From assembly GCA_018222695.1 (NCBI GenBank), contig JAAEZV010000050.1:1-6710 (forward strand): a DNA stretch of 6,710 nt. The letters are read 5' to 3'. Below, in pieces: positions 1 through 5,464 of this stretch. Positions within the stretch are counted from its first letter, which is position 1. Each line of letters starts with the position of its first letter. The DNA comes from Gammaproteobacteria bacterium. Lineage in GTDB: Bacteria; Pseudomonadota; Gammaproteobacteria; Pseudomonadales; Halieaceae. The notes beneath the pieces are model-generated. The model had not been told where the DNA came from and searched no databases. It saw nothing but the letters and a program-made list of their open reading frames with translations. The position numbers and the translations under genes were made by a program.

Positions 1-96
1 GCGCGTTGGTGTCGCCAGGCAGATGGCCCTGATGAGGTGCACCAAATGGCCCTCGGCAAGCGCATTATTCAACAGTATGCCGATGCTCAGACTTAA
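1..96 (+). CDS. Acyl-CoA dehydrogenase, C-terminal fragment (gene runs off the left edge)
   Basis: Frame 1 is open from the first base to a TAA stop at 94-96 and encodes 31 residues. They include ADGPDEVHQMALGKRII, which matches the closing segment of acyl-CoA dehydrogenases. In that family a conserved D/G-P-D-E-V-H stretch lies in the last helix near the FAD and subunit interface. Such enzymes oxidise an acyl-CoA to the 2,3-enoyl-CoA and pass electrons to ETF. Only the tail is visible, so substrate class and catalytic base cannot be judged. The fragment points the same way as the SnoaL gene 92 bases downstream, so the two could be co-transcribed. Its presence supports a CoA-thioester degradation setting. 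The family call rests on one short motif. Confidence 0.75.
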   Translation, partial: ARWCRQADGPDEVHQMALGKRIIQQYADAQT

Positions 97-116
97 ATTT
101 CTGGTGGCCGAGCAGT

Positions 117-136
117 CGACTCATTTTTGCGAGTCG
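117..136. repeat. Short inverted repeat in the gap before the first SnoaL gene
   Basis: CGACTC (117-122) and GAGTCG (131-136) form a perfect 6-bp stem around an 8-base loop. A second, imperfect hairpin with G-T pairs follows directly at 137-158 (CCTTGAG with CTTTAAGG). Neither is followed by a T-run, so an intrinsic terminator is not supported. They could be chance, mRNA structure after the dehydrogenase stop, or an operator. No convincing promoter was found in 97-188. Confidence 0.25.
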
Positions 137-188
137 CCTTGAGCTGCGCGCTTTAAGGCAACCATAAACAGAGAGAGGGGGTAAGACG

Positions 189-590
189 ATGACCGATGAC
201 GAGAAGATAGCCTTTGTGCAGCAACTCTATGCCACAACGGGTGCGGGGGATTTCGATACCGCCGAGACCATGCTGACCGACGATTTTTTCATCATTGAGG
301 CCGAAGGCCTGCCGATGGCCGGGGAGTACCGCGGCAAGAGGGCGCTGCGCGATTTGTACTCACACGTTTTCGGGACATTGAAGGTCGCAGACCTTGAGCC
401 CGAGGGGATGACCGTCGGCGGCGATTATGTGATCAATGTGATTTCCTTCCGCTTCGAAGACCCCAGTCTCGCACCCGCGCAACTGGCGGAGTTGTTCCGG
501 TTCCGCGATGGCAAAGTGTGCGAGATTCGCCCCTACTACTTTGATCCCAAACCCATCGTAGATGCCTGGGCACATTACAGCGCCGCCTGA
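189..590 (+). CDS. SnoaL-like / NTF2-fold small protein
   Basis: This 133-residue protein has the features of the SnoaL/NTF2 cone-shaped alpha+beta fold. An N-terminal helix (about 5-18) leads into the A-G-D turn at 19-21. A 'LTDDFFIIE' strand follows at 29-37, then a G-x-Y-R-G-K-R-A-L helix start at 45-53, and it ends with the typical 'ELFRFRDGKV' beta hairpin at 101-110. Length is normal for the family. Members include ketosteroid isomerases, polyketide cyclases, dehydratases and non-catalytic binding proteins. By motif spacing, E37 and E101 fall where ketosteroid isomerase has its two acidic residues (D38 and D99, Pseudomonas/Comamonas numbering), but the active-site tyrosine position is a leucine with Tyr14 beside it. 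The ATG is preceded by a purine-rich GAGAGGGGG at about 172-181. The gene is convergent with the Rieske operon across a shared terminator. A cytoplasmic enzyme of unknown substrate is likely. Confidence 0.85.
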   Translation: MTDDEKIAFVQQLYATTGAGDFDTAETMLTDDFFIIEAEGLPMAGEYRGKRALRDLYSHVFGTLKVADLEPEGMTVGGDYVINVISFRFEDPSLAPAQLAELFRFRDGKVCEIRPYYFDPKPIVDAWAHYSAA

Positions 591-605
591 CCCAGTAAAC
601 CGAGT

Positions 606-640
606 AAACAAAAAGCCCCGCAAAGCGGGGCTTTTTGTTT
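606..640. terminator. Bidirectional intrinsic terminator between convergent units
   Basis: A perfect 16-bp stem (606-621 with 625-640) closes on an AAA loop. The core is GCCCCGC/GCGGGGC, flanked by an A-run on the left and a T-run on the right, so a U-tract is produced whichever strand is transcribed. It starts 15 bases after the SnoaL stop and lies 24 bases beyond the Rieske stop, as expected for a terminator serving both. Confidence 0.93.
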
Positions 641-664
641 CTGTTACCTGGTGTACTTACCTAA

Positions 665-2044
665 TCAGCTCAAATATTTGTCGATCGTCTGATGCAAATG
701 ACGGATCCGGCTCTCTTGATAGCTTGCCAGGATGACCTTGCCGGTCGCTGAGTTTTTCATGCCTCTCTGCACGGCTGGCAGGTTGGCGTCATCCTGATCA
801 AAGACGCCGCCAAGCGAGCCCAATGCTTCGTGGGACGCAAACGGCTGATCGGCCGGGATCACCGTGCAGGGCACCGTGGCTGGGCGCTCGCTACCTTTCG
901 GGTAACGCAACAGTATGCGCACGTCGAAGATGCAGCTGTCAGGGTCGTTTCCATTGGGTAAAAAGCGATAAACGATGTTGCCACCGTAGCCGATCCAGAC
1001 TTGGAAGTTCGGGAACAGGCTGTAAAGAATCGCATCCTGAAGCTCGGCCATGGTGGGGTTGTCGAACTGCTCCCCGGCCGCTTCTTCAAACATCTCCTGG
1101 TTCATCTCTGCTACGAACTCGCGTGCACTTTGGCCGTCTTTCATCTCGACACCTTCGTCACTGTCCGTGGCCATGCGCCCAGACAGCTTGAGAATGTCCC
1201 GAGTGATGGTTTCTTCCGAAACGTCGCTTAAATGTGGGCTGGCCACGCCCATCGGTGTCACCGATCGACTGACGTTGTCTCCCCAGCAGTCGTACTGCGA
1301 GTTGGCGTCGCCAGTGAAGGTCAGGATTTGCTTGTGGGTCTCCACGGTGTGCCAAGACTCCATAAAGGCCTCGGCACCCACCTTCCAGTTACAGTTCATC
1401 ACGCGTTGCACATGCACGCCCGTGAAGTACTCCTCCAGTGGGAACCGCTTGAAGTGATCGGGCAGGACTTCCATATAGTCCTCAAGAGGCGGCGCATCCT
1501 GATCAAAATTGATGAACACAAAACCACCCCATGTCGCGACTTTGACCTGTGGCAGGCTCATGTCGCGGCCTTCGATATGCTCGAAGTCCCACTGATTGGG
1601 GATGCCCTGGAACTGTCCTTCCAAGTCCCAGGTGGCGCCGTGGAAGGGACAGCGAAATTTATCAACAGATCCCGACTCGTCGCGCAAGCATCGCCCGCGA
1701 TGTCGGCACGAATTGATGTAGCCTTTGATCTCTCCCGAAGGTGTGCGGGTGACGATCACACTGCGGTCGATGATCCAATAGACGTGGTGATCACCGGGCT
1801 CGGGAATTTCCTCTTCTCGACAGGCCATCTGCCAGACGCGGGGCCACATCTCTTCTTTTTCTTTGTTAAAGAACTCCTGACTAATGTATCGGTCGACTGA
1901 CAGATCTTCGTCACCCATGTCAGGGTTATTCTGTATTCGCAGGTACTCGGGGACATCGACGGTTTCCAGATCAAGCAGATCCTGCCAGGTCGTGCCGACA
2001 AACCGGCCTCCGTCTCCCTGCTGTTTTTGTTCTGCGTTTGCCAT
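665..2044 (-). CDS. Rieske non-heme iron oxygenase, alpha (catalytic) subunit
   Basis: This 459-residue protein is a complete alpha subunit of the aromatic ring-hydroxylating oxygenase superfamily, which uses O2 and electrons from a ferredoxin/reductase to hydroxylate or demethylate substrates in the cytoplasm. The Rieske [2Fe-2S] domain lies at about 67-180, with ligands C113-x-H115 and C132-x2-H135 (16 residues between the pairs). The catalytic domain follows. 'NWK' at 219-221 leads into E225-A-F-M-E229-S-W-H232-x4-H237, giving the two iron histidines. The third ligand is probably D418 or D419 in 'FDQDDANL'. E229 occupies the bridging position that is Asp in naphthalene dioxygenase; Glu there is known in carnitine monooxygenase CntA. 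It is the last gene of a three-gene operon, 43 bases after the thiolase-like gene. GAGGA lies 6 bases before the ATG, inside the loop of a 5-bp GTTAA/TTAAC inverted repeat (2046-2061). No beta subunit, ferredoxin or reductase is nearby. The substrate is unknown. Confidence 0.95.
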   Translation of the reverse strand: MANAEQKQQGDGGRFVGTTWQDLLDLETVDVPEYLRIQNNPDMGDEDLSVDRYISQEFFNKEKEEMWPRVWQMACREEEIPEPGDHHVYWIIDRSVIVTRTPSGEIKGYINSCRHRGRCLRDESGSVDKFRCPFHGATWDLEGQFQGIPNQWDFEHIEGRDMSLPQVKVATWGGFVFINFDQDAPPLEDYMEVLPDHFKRFPLEEYFTGVHVQRVMNCNWKVGAEAFMESWHTVETHKQILTFTGDANSQYDCWGDNVSRSVTPMGVASPHLSDVSEETITRDILKLSGRMATDSDEGVEMKDGQSAREFVAEMNQEMFEEAAGEQFDNPTMAELQDAILYSLFPNFQVWIGYGGNIVYRFLPNGNDPDSCIFDVRILLRYPKGSERPATVPCTVIPADQPFASHEALGSLGGVFDQDDANLPAVQRGMKNSATGKVILASYQESRIRHLHQTIDKYLS

Positions 2045-2087
2045 GGTTAATCCTCGTTAACTTCGTCTGATCTAACGAAACATGCGC

Positions 2088-3230
2088 TCAGCGCGCAAGA
2101 ATATTCACGCCACTGATGCCCGGTGCACCGTACACGTGGGTATAGCCGACTTTGGGCTCGTTGGGCACCTGCCGTGCACCGCCATCACCGCGCAGTTGCA
2201 CACACACTTCGTGGACCTGTCGGAGTCCCGACGCGCCAACGGGTTCGCCATTGGCGAGGCAGCCACCATCGGTATTGACGGGCAATCGTCCGCCGATTTC
2301 AGTCACCCCGTCGGCCAGCCATTTTTCCTGCTCGCCATGGTCGCAGAAGCCGTTTTCAGCCATATGCATGATTTCCGCACCCACTTCGGTGTCCTGAAGC
2401 TGAGCGACATCGATATCCTCTGGCCCCACTCCTGCCAGCTCGAACGCCGCCTGCGAAGCGGTAACCGTGGGTGAGGCAGCGACCTCTGGCGGCTGAGCGG
2501 GACTGAAGACCTCAAAACTGCCGTAGTTTCTGGACCGCACCACCGCGGTTTTCAAATAGATCGGACGCGGATGAAACTCGTGAGCGATATCGGCACGGCA
2601 GACGATGAGTGCACAGCCACCCTCGGCCGGCGAGCAAAACATATATTTGTTGAGCGGCTCACTGACCATGGGTGCATTGTCTATTTCTTCCCACGACAGC
2701 GCTGTCTGGCGCCATGCGGTCGGGGTCAAAGAGCCGTTGCGGAAGGCTTTTTCGGCCACGCGGAGTAGCGTCTCTCGAGAGATGCCGTGGTCGTGCATGT
2801 AGCGCTGAATCTTCATGCCGAAATACTGGGTGGTCAGCATCAGGCCCGTCTCGCCATACCAGTCGTCTAGGCCCCAGTCGGCGGGTTGAGGGTTAAAAGC
2901 ACCCCGGTCATGTTTGTCAAAGCCGACCACCAGACCGACGTCGTATTGGCCACTTTTGATTGCCGAGTAGGCTGCGTTTAAAGAGCTACCGCCTGTCGCA
3001 CATCCATTTGCCACGTTGGTGAACTGTAGTCCGGTTAGGCCTAGTAAATTGACCAGGGAGTCGGCGTTGCCGCTGTCTTGGCTGCCGCCAAAGGCAAATT
3101 CCATGCGTTTAAAATCGGTGCCCGCGTCAGCGAGCGCCTCCCGGACAGCGGCCGCACCCTGCTCGAGGCCGGACATGGTGGGGGTTCTTCCAAAGGGGTG
3201 CATCCCCAGTCCAACAATTGCCACATCCAT
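2088..3230 (-). CDS. Thiolase-like protein of the SCP-x/Ltp2 type, partner of the DUF35 protein
   Basis: This 380-residue protein has a full-length thiolase fold. The N-terminal 'VAIVGLGMHPFGR' is typical of the SCP-x/lipid-transfer thiolase branch. C77 in 'NGCATGG' is at the nucleophile position. The C-terminal half carries 'LPVNTDGG' (316-323), 'GEPVGASG' (328-335), 'QLRG' (345-348) and the end block 'THVYGAPG' (364-371). Three usual catalytic features differ. The histidine of the GHP motif is E329. The H-D-x-F segment of SCP-x thiolases reads Q-D-T-E (279-282). The C-terminal catalytic cysteine is replaced by the H365-V-Y367-G block. Thioester-cleaving or condensing activity is therefore doubtful, and an aldolase-type role as in steroid side-chain Ltp2 is an alternative. 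The ATG overlaps the DUF35 stop by one base (TGATG), with GAGGAG 8 bases upstream (3239-3244), which implies translational coupling and a protein complex. Confidence 0.93.
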   Translation of the reverse strand: MDVAIVGLGMHPFGRTPTMSGLEQGAAAVREALADAGTDFKRMEFAFGGSQDSGNADSLVNLLGLTGLQFTNVANGCATGGSSLNAAYSAIKSGQYDVGLVVGFDKHDRGAFNPQPADWGLDDWYGETGLMLTTQYFGMKIQRYMHDHGISRETLLRVAEKAFRNGSLTPTAWRQTALSWEEIDNAPMVSEPLNKYMFCSPAEGGCALIVCRADIAHEFHPRPIYLKTAVVRSRNYGSFEVFSPAQPPEVAASPTVTASQAAFELAGVGPEDIDVAQLQDTEVGAEIMHMAENGFCDHGEQEKWLADGVTEIGGRLPVNTDGGCLANGEPVGASGLRQVHEVCVQLRGDGGARQVPNEPKVGYTHVYGAPGISGVNILAR

Positions 3231-3664
3231 CAGTGTTGCTCCTCTGCCGCGCAGAACTGGAAGGTCAACAGCTCAGTACCCTCCTCATCTTTGCGCACGG
3301 TGATCATTTCCATTTTCATTGGCATGCCAATGGTGAGTTGTTCCGGCGTGTTCTCACGCAAACGGCTCTCTACTTTCAGGCCGCAGGCCAGCTCGACATA
3401 GCCCACCCCATAGGGCGTAAAGGTCTCGGGAGTTTCATCAGTATGGTAAGGGGTTTTTGGCATAAACGACTGTATCGTCCAAGTCCACAGCGTGCCTGTG
3501 CTGCCGAGATCAGCGGGGACCATGTTTTGTCCTGAGCAGGCGCGGCAGGCAGACTGGCTGGGAAACGCGTGCTCTCCGCAGTCTAGGCAGCGGCTGCCGA
3601 TCAGGCTGGGCGTGTCTGTCGGCCAGCTGAACAGCCCCTCATGGAGTGGTTTGGTATTGGACAT
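3230..3664 (-). CDS. DUF35 / Zn-ribbon plus OB-fold acyl-CoA-binding protein
   Basis: This 144-residue protein has the two-part layout of the DUF35 family. A rubredoxin-like zinc ribbon with C26-x2-C29-x10-C40-x2-C43 sits near the N-terminus, followed by an OB-fold beta domain at about residues 50-138. Family members bind CoA thioesters and pair with thiolase-like enzymes. Known examples are the DUF35 part of ChsH2 with the aldolase Ltp2 in steroid side-chain breakdown, and archaeal HMG-CoA synthase complexes. It is the first gene of its operon and overlaps the thiolase-like start by one base, the usual arrangement for this pair. The ATG at 3664 has a GGGGT element 6-7 bases upstream (near 3671-3675). 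No hydratase (MaoC) domain is fused. It probably supports folding or forms part of the active-site channel of the thiolase-like partner. Confidence 0.93.
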   Translation of the reverse strand: MSNTKPLHEGLFSWPTDTPSLIGSRCLDCGEHAFPSQSACRACSGQNMVPADLGSTGTLWTWTIQSFMPKTPYHTDETPETFTPYGVGYVELACGLKVESRLRENTPEQLTIGMPMKMEMITVRKDEEGTELLTFQFCAAEEQH

Positions 3665-3863
3665 GGCTGTACCCCGAAATACTGTGCGAACCAGCTTATG
3701 AGAGGGCTGAGAGCCGCTCGGGCTGGCCGCTTTATAAAAATCAGTCTAGGATACAGCCGATAAAAAAAGCAAGCCGGATTGTTTGCCACGAGCGCCGCAC
3801 AGGCGAGGTGGCCAATGCGACCCAGTCGCTCCTGCAAGCAACCCATATCTCACGGGGATCAGC
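3665..3863. promoter_or_regulatory. Divergent intergenic control region between the DUF35-thiolase-Rieske operon and the TetR gene
   Basis: These 199 bases separate two divergently transcribed starts, so at least one promoter for each direction should lie here. An AT-rich core at 3731-3770 stands out from the GC-rich surroundings and contains the palindrome TTTATAAA (3731-3738). On the minus strand a weak promoter candidate is TTGCTT (about 3769-3774), an 18-base spacer, then TAGACT (about 3745-3750). A GGCTGTAYCC sequence occurs twice in inverted orientation, at 3665-3674 and on the minus strand at 3749-3758, the first copy next to the DUF35 ribosome binding site. Smaller dyads occur at 3704-3726, for example GAGC-C-GCTC. 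A TetR operator is expected here, but I cannot single one out. Confidence 0.6.
3854..3858 (+). promoter_or_regulatory. Ribosome binding site that decides the TetR start
   Basis: GGGGA lies 5 bases before ATG 3864. The reading frame stays open upstream to a TTG at 3783, but that codon has no good Shine-Dalgarno sequence and the extra 27 residues do not resemble a TetR N-terminus, so ATG 3864 is preferred. Confidence 0.55.
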
Positions 3864-4583
3864 ATGACAGCAAGGAAAGCGAGTGGCACATCTGGCAAGA
3901 CGGCCACTAGCCGGCAAGCCGGCGCCACAACCCGCCGCAGTGCTGCGGGACGCGTTGGCGATGGTTGGCAGGCGGAGAAAAGTGCGCTGACACGACAGGC
4001 CATTCTTGAGGCGGCGGTGCGCTGCTTTGTCGAGCATGGCTACGCCAATACGACGACAGCGATGATCGCCGATGAGGCGAGCGTGTCTCGTGGCGCGATG
4101 ATGCATCACTTTCCTTCACGGTCAGCGGTTATGAATGCCGTGGTGGGCTATCTCCACGTCAGACGGTTGAACGAGTACCGTGAGTTAATGGCGGATATTG
4201 ATTCTCCCGATCAGACGCTGACCCGCGCTGCGATCCGGGTGTCTGTGGAGAGTGCCTGGAAGTATGTCAATCTTCCCTCGTTCATCGCGTATCAGGAACT
4301 GCTGGGCGCGGCGCGCACGGATCCGGAGCTGGCTGAGGCAGTCGGAGAGGTGGAGCGCGATTTTGAGCGAGAGTTCTTAAAGACGGTGCGCTCGGTCTTT
4401 CCTCACTGGAAGCAGGTGAAATCACTGCAGGCGGCACACGATCTGGTGCAGTTCGTGATGCAGGGTATGGGTGTGGCACATCGCTCATCCAATCGGGAGC
4501 AGCGTGCCAATCGGGTCATCGAGACGGTGACAGACCATCTGGAGCGGATCTATCTCGCTGATACGGGCGAAGGTGAACATTGA
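3864..4583 (+). CDS. TetR/AcrR-family transcriptional regulator
   Basis: From ATG 3864 the protein has 239 residues. The TetR DNA-binding domain spans about 42-90: 'TRQAILEAAVRCFVEHGY' (helix 1), 'TTTAMIADEASVSRGAMMHHF' (helices 2-3, the helix-turn-helix) and the start of helix 4. The rest is the helical ligand-binding and dimerisation domain, too variable to predict an inducer. An unusual stretch of about 40 residues precedes the domain, rich in Ala, Ser, Thr, Gly and Arg/Lys and probably disordered; it may add nonspecific DNA contacts. Placed head-to-head with the DUF35-thiolase-Rieske operon and 68 bases before an SDR in the same direction, it likely regulates both, probably as a repressor relieved by a pathway metabolite or CoA ester. 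The role is inferred from position. Confidence 0.93.
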   Translation: MTARKASGTSGKTATSRQAGATTRRSAAGRVGDGWQAEKSALTRQAILEAAVRCFVEHGYANTTTAMIADEASVSRGAMMHHFPSRSAVMNAVVGYLHVRRLNEYRELMADIDSPDQTLTRAAIRVSVESAWKYVNLPSFIAYQELLGAARTDPELAEAVGEVERDFEREFLKTVRSVFPHWKQVKSLQAAHDLVQFVMQGMGVAHRSSNREQRANRVIETVTDHLERIYLADTGEGEH

Positions 4584-4600
4584 GACAACTGCGGGAGCCG

Positions 4601-4640
4601 AGTTACTTCGGGCCAGCACTGGCAGTGAGTTTAGGTAACT
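4601..4640. promoter_or_regulatory. Nested inverted repeats between the TetR gene and the SDR gene
   Basis: Outer arms AGTTAC (4601-4606) and GTAACT (4635-4640) enclose the perfect dyad GCCAG-CA-CTGGC (4612-4623). A second perfect dyad, CACTG-G-CAGTG (4617-4627), overlaps it. A weak promoter (TTGAGA at 4580-4585 with a poor -10 near 4602-4608) would place transcription start inside the dyads. The site could be an operator for a separate SDR promoter, or an mRNA hairpin ahead of the ribosome binding site AAGGGG (about 4640-4645). There is no T-run to support a terminator. Confidence 0.45.
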
Positions 4641-4651
4641 AAGGGGTAAAC

Positions 4652-5416
4652 ATGGGAATGGTAGACGGCAAGATCTGTCTGGTGACGGGCGGCGCGTCCA
4701 ATCCGGGACTGGGCCATGCGATTGCGCACAAGTTGGCTAGCGAGGGTGCGACGGTCATCGTGACCGATGTAGACGGAGAGGGCGCAGCGCGCACGGCGGC
4801 AGAAATTCAGGAGGCGGGGGGTCAAGCCCAAGCCTGGGAGCAGGATGTGACGGATGAGGCGGTGTGGGACAGCACGATGGCCCAGATCCGTGACGAGCAT
4901 GGGCGATTGGACGCCCTCGTCAACAATGCCGGTATCGCGATATTAAAGACGTTGCCCGAACTCAGTTTGGCCGATTACAACCGGCAAATGCTGGTCAATA
5001 TGACCAGTGTTTTTCTCGGCACCCAGAAAGCCGTCGCATTGATGCGCGAGACTGGTGTCAAAGGATCCATCGTTAATATGTCATCGGTTGCGGCTCTGGT
5101 GGGCGTGCCCGCTTGCAGCGCTTACGCGGCAGCGAAAGGGGGCGTGATCGGCTTTACCAAGACCATAGCCGCCGAGACAGCCGCTGAGGGTATTCGTTGC
5201 AATACGATCCACCCCGGGCTGATCGACACCAATATGCAGCGGCAGTCATCGGTAGATAATCCCGAGGAGTATGTGAAGCTGAACGCGGCAGTGCCCATGG
5301 GATACATGGGGCCGCCGCACACCATTGCGGATGCAGCGCTGTTTTTGGTGTCTGACTTATCTACTTACATGACGGGCGCCCAGATGGTGATCGATGGCGG
5401 CCTGATTAATCAATAA
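4652..5416 (+). CDS. Short-chain dehydrogenase/reductase (SDR), classical type
   Basis: This 254-residue protein has the length and motifs of a classical SDR, a cytoplasmic NAD(P)-dependent oxidoreductase that typically interconverts a hydroxyl and a ketone. The Rossmann glycine motif is T12-G-G-A-S-N-P-G19-L-G21, two residues longer than the usual T-G-x3-G-x-G. D39 at the end of the second strand favours NAD(H). D65 is the adenine contact, N91-N-A-G94 is canonical, and the catalytic tetrad is N116, S145, Y158 and K162 with correct spacing. P188-G189 and T193 form the substrate-loop hinge, and 'VIDGG' closes the fold near the C-terminus. AAGGGG stands 5-6 bases before ATG 4652. It lies 68 bases after the TetR gene and 48 bases before the second SnoaL gene, so the three probably form one transcript. 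Oxidation of a ring or side-chain hydroxyl of the pathway substrate is a reasonable guess. Confidence 0.95.
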   Translation: MGMVDGKICLVTGGASNPGLGHAIAHKLASEGATVIVTDVDGEGAARTAAEIQEAGGQAQAWEQDVTDEAVWDSTMAQIRDEHGRLDALVNNAGIAILKTLPELSLADYNRQMLVNMTSVFLGTQKAVALMRETGVKGSIVNMSSVAALVGVPACSAYAAAKGGVIGFTKTIAAETAAEGIRCNTIHPGLIDTNMQRQSSVDNPEEYVKLNAAVPMGYMGPPHTIADAALFLVSDLSTYMTGAQMVIDGGLINQ

Positions 5417-5434
5417 CACAGCGTAAGCGGTTCA

Positions 5435-5448
5435 ATTGCGAGCGCAAT
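5435..5448. promoter_or_regulatory. Perfect dyad ATTGCG-AG-CGCAAT before the second SnoaL gene
   Basis: Two 6-base arms are separated by two bases, giving a 14-base dyad directly next to the ribosome binding site AAGGGGAG (5449-5456). It could be an operator, since the size suits a helix-turn-helix dimer, or a small mRNA element. A stem with a two-base loop is sterically poor, which slightly favours a protein-binding site. It does not resemble the dyad at 4612-4623. Confidence 0.4.
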
Positions 5449-5464
5449 AAGGGGAGTACCGACT

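Noticed and set aside
139..168. Promoter candidate TTGAGC with an 18-base spacer and CATAAA
   Set aside because: It would start transcription inside the ribosome binding site of the SnoaL gene, and the -10 match is only moderate.
1232..1900. A 222-codon plus-strand open frame opposite the Rieske gene
   Set aside because: It lies fully antisense to a gene with intact Rieske and iron-binding motifs. Its translation has no recognisable fold pattern, and GC-rich coding DNA often leaves such open shadows.
665..2044. KshA-type 3-ketosteroid 9-alpha-hydroxylase assignment
   Set aside because: The protein is longer and the iron-binding segment N-W-K-x3-E-x-F-x-E-x2-H-x4-H does not resemble KshA as I know it; a general Rieske alpha subunit is the safe call.
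2082..2474. A 130-codon plus-strand open frame opposite the thiolase-like gene
   Set aside because: It is antisense to a clearly conserved thiolase C-terminus and has no ribosome binding site or family motif.
3601..3846. An 81-codon minus-strand frame covering the divergent region
   Set aside because: It overlaps the DUF35 start out of frame and has no protein-like motif.
3783..3863. Extended TTG start for the TetR gene
   Set aside because: It lacks a good ribosome binding site, would add 27 Pro/Arg-rich residues, and would take up the divergent control region; ATG 3864 fits better.
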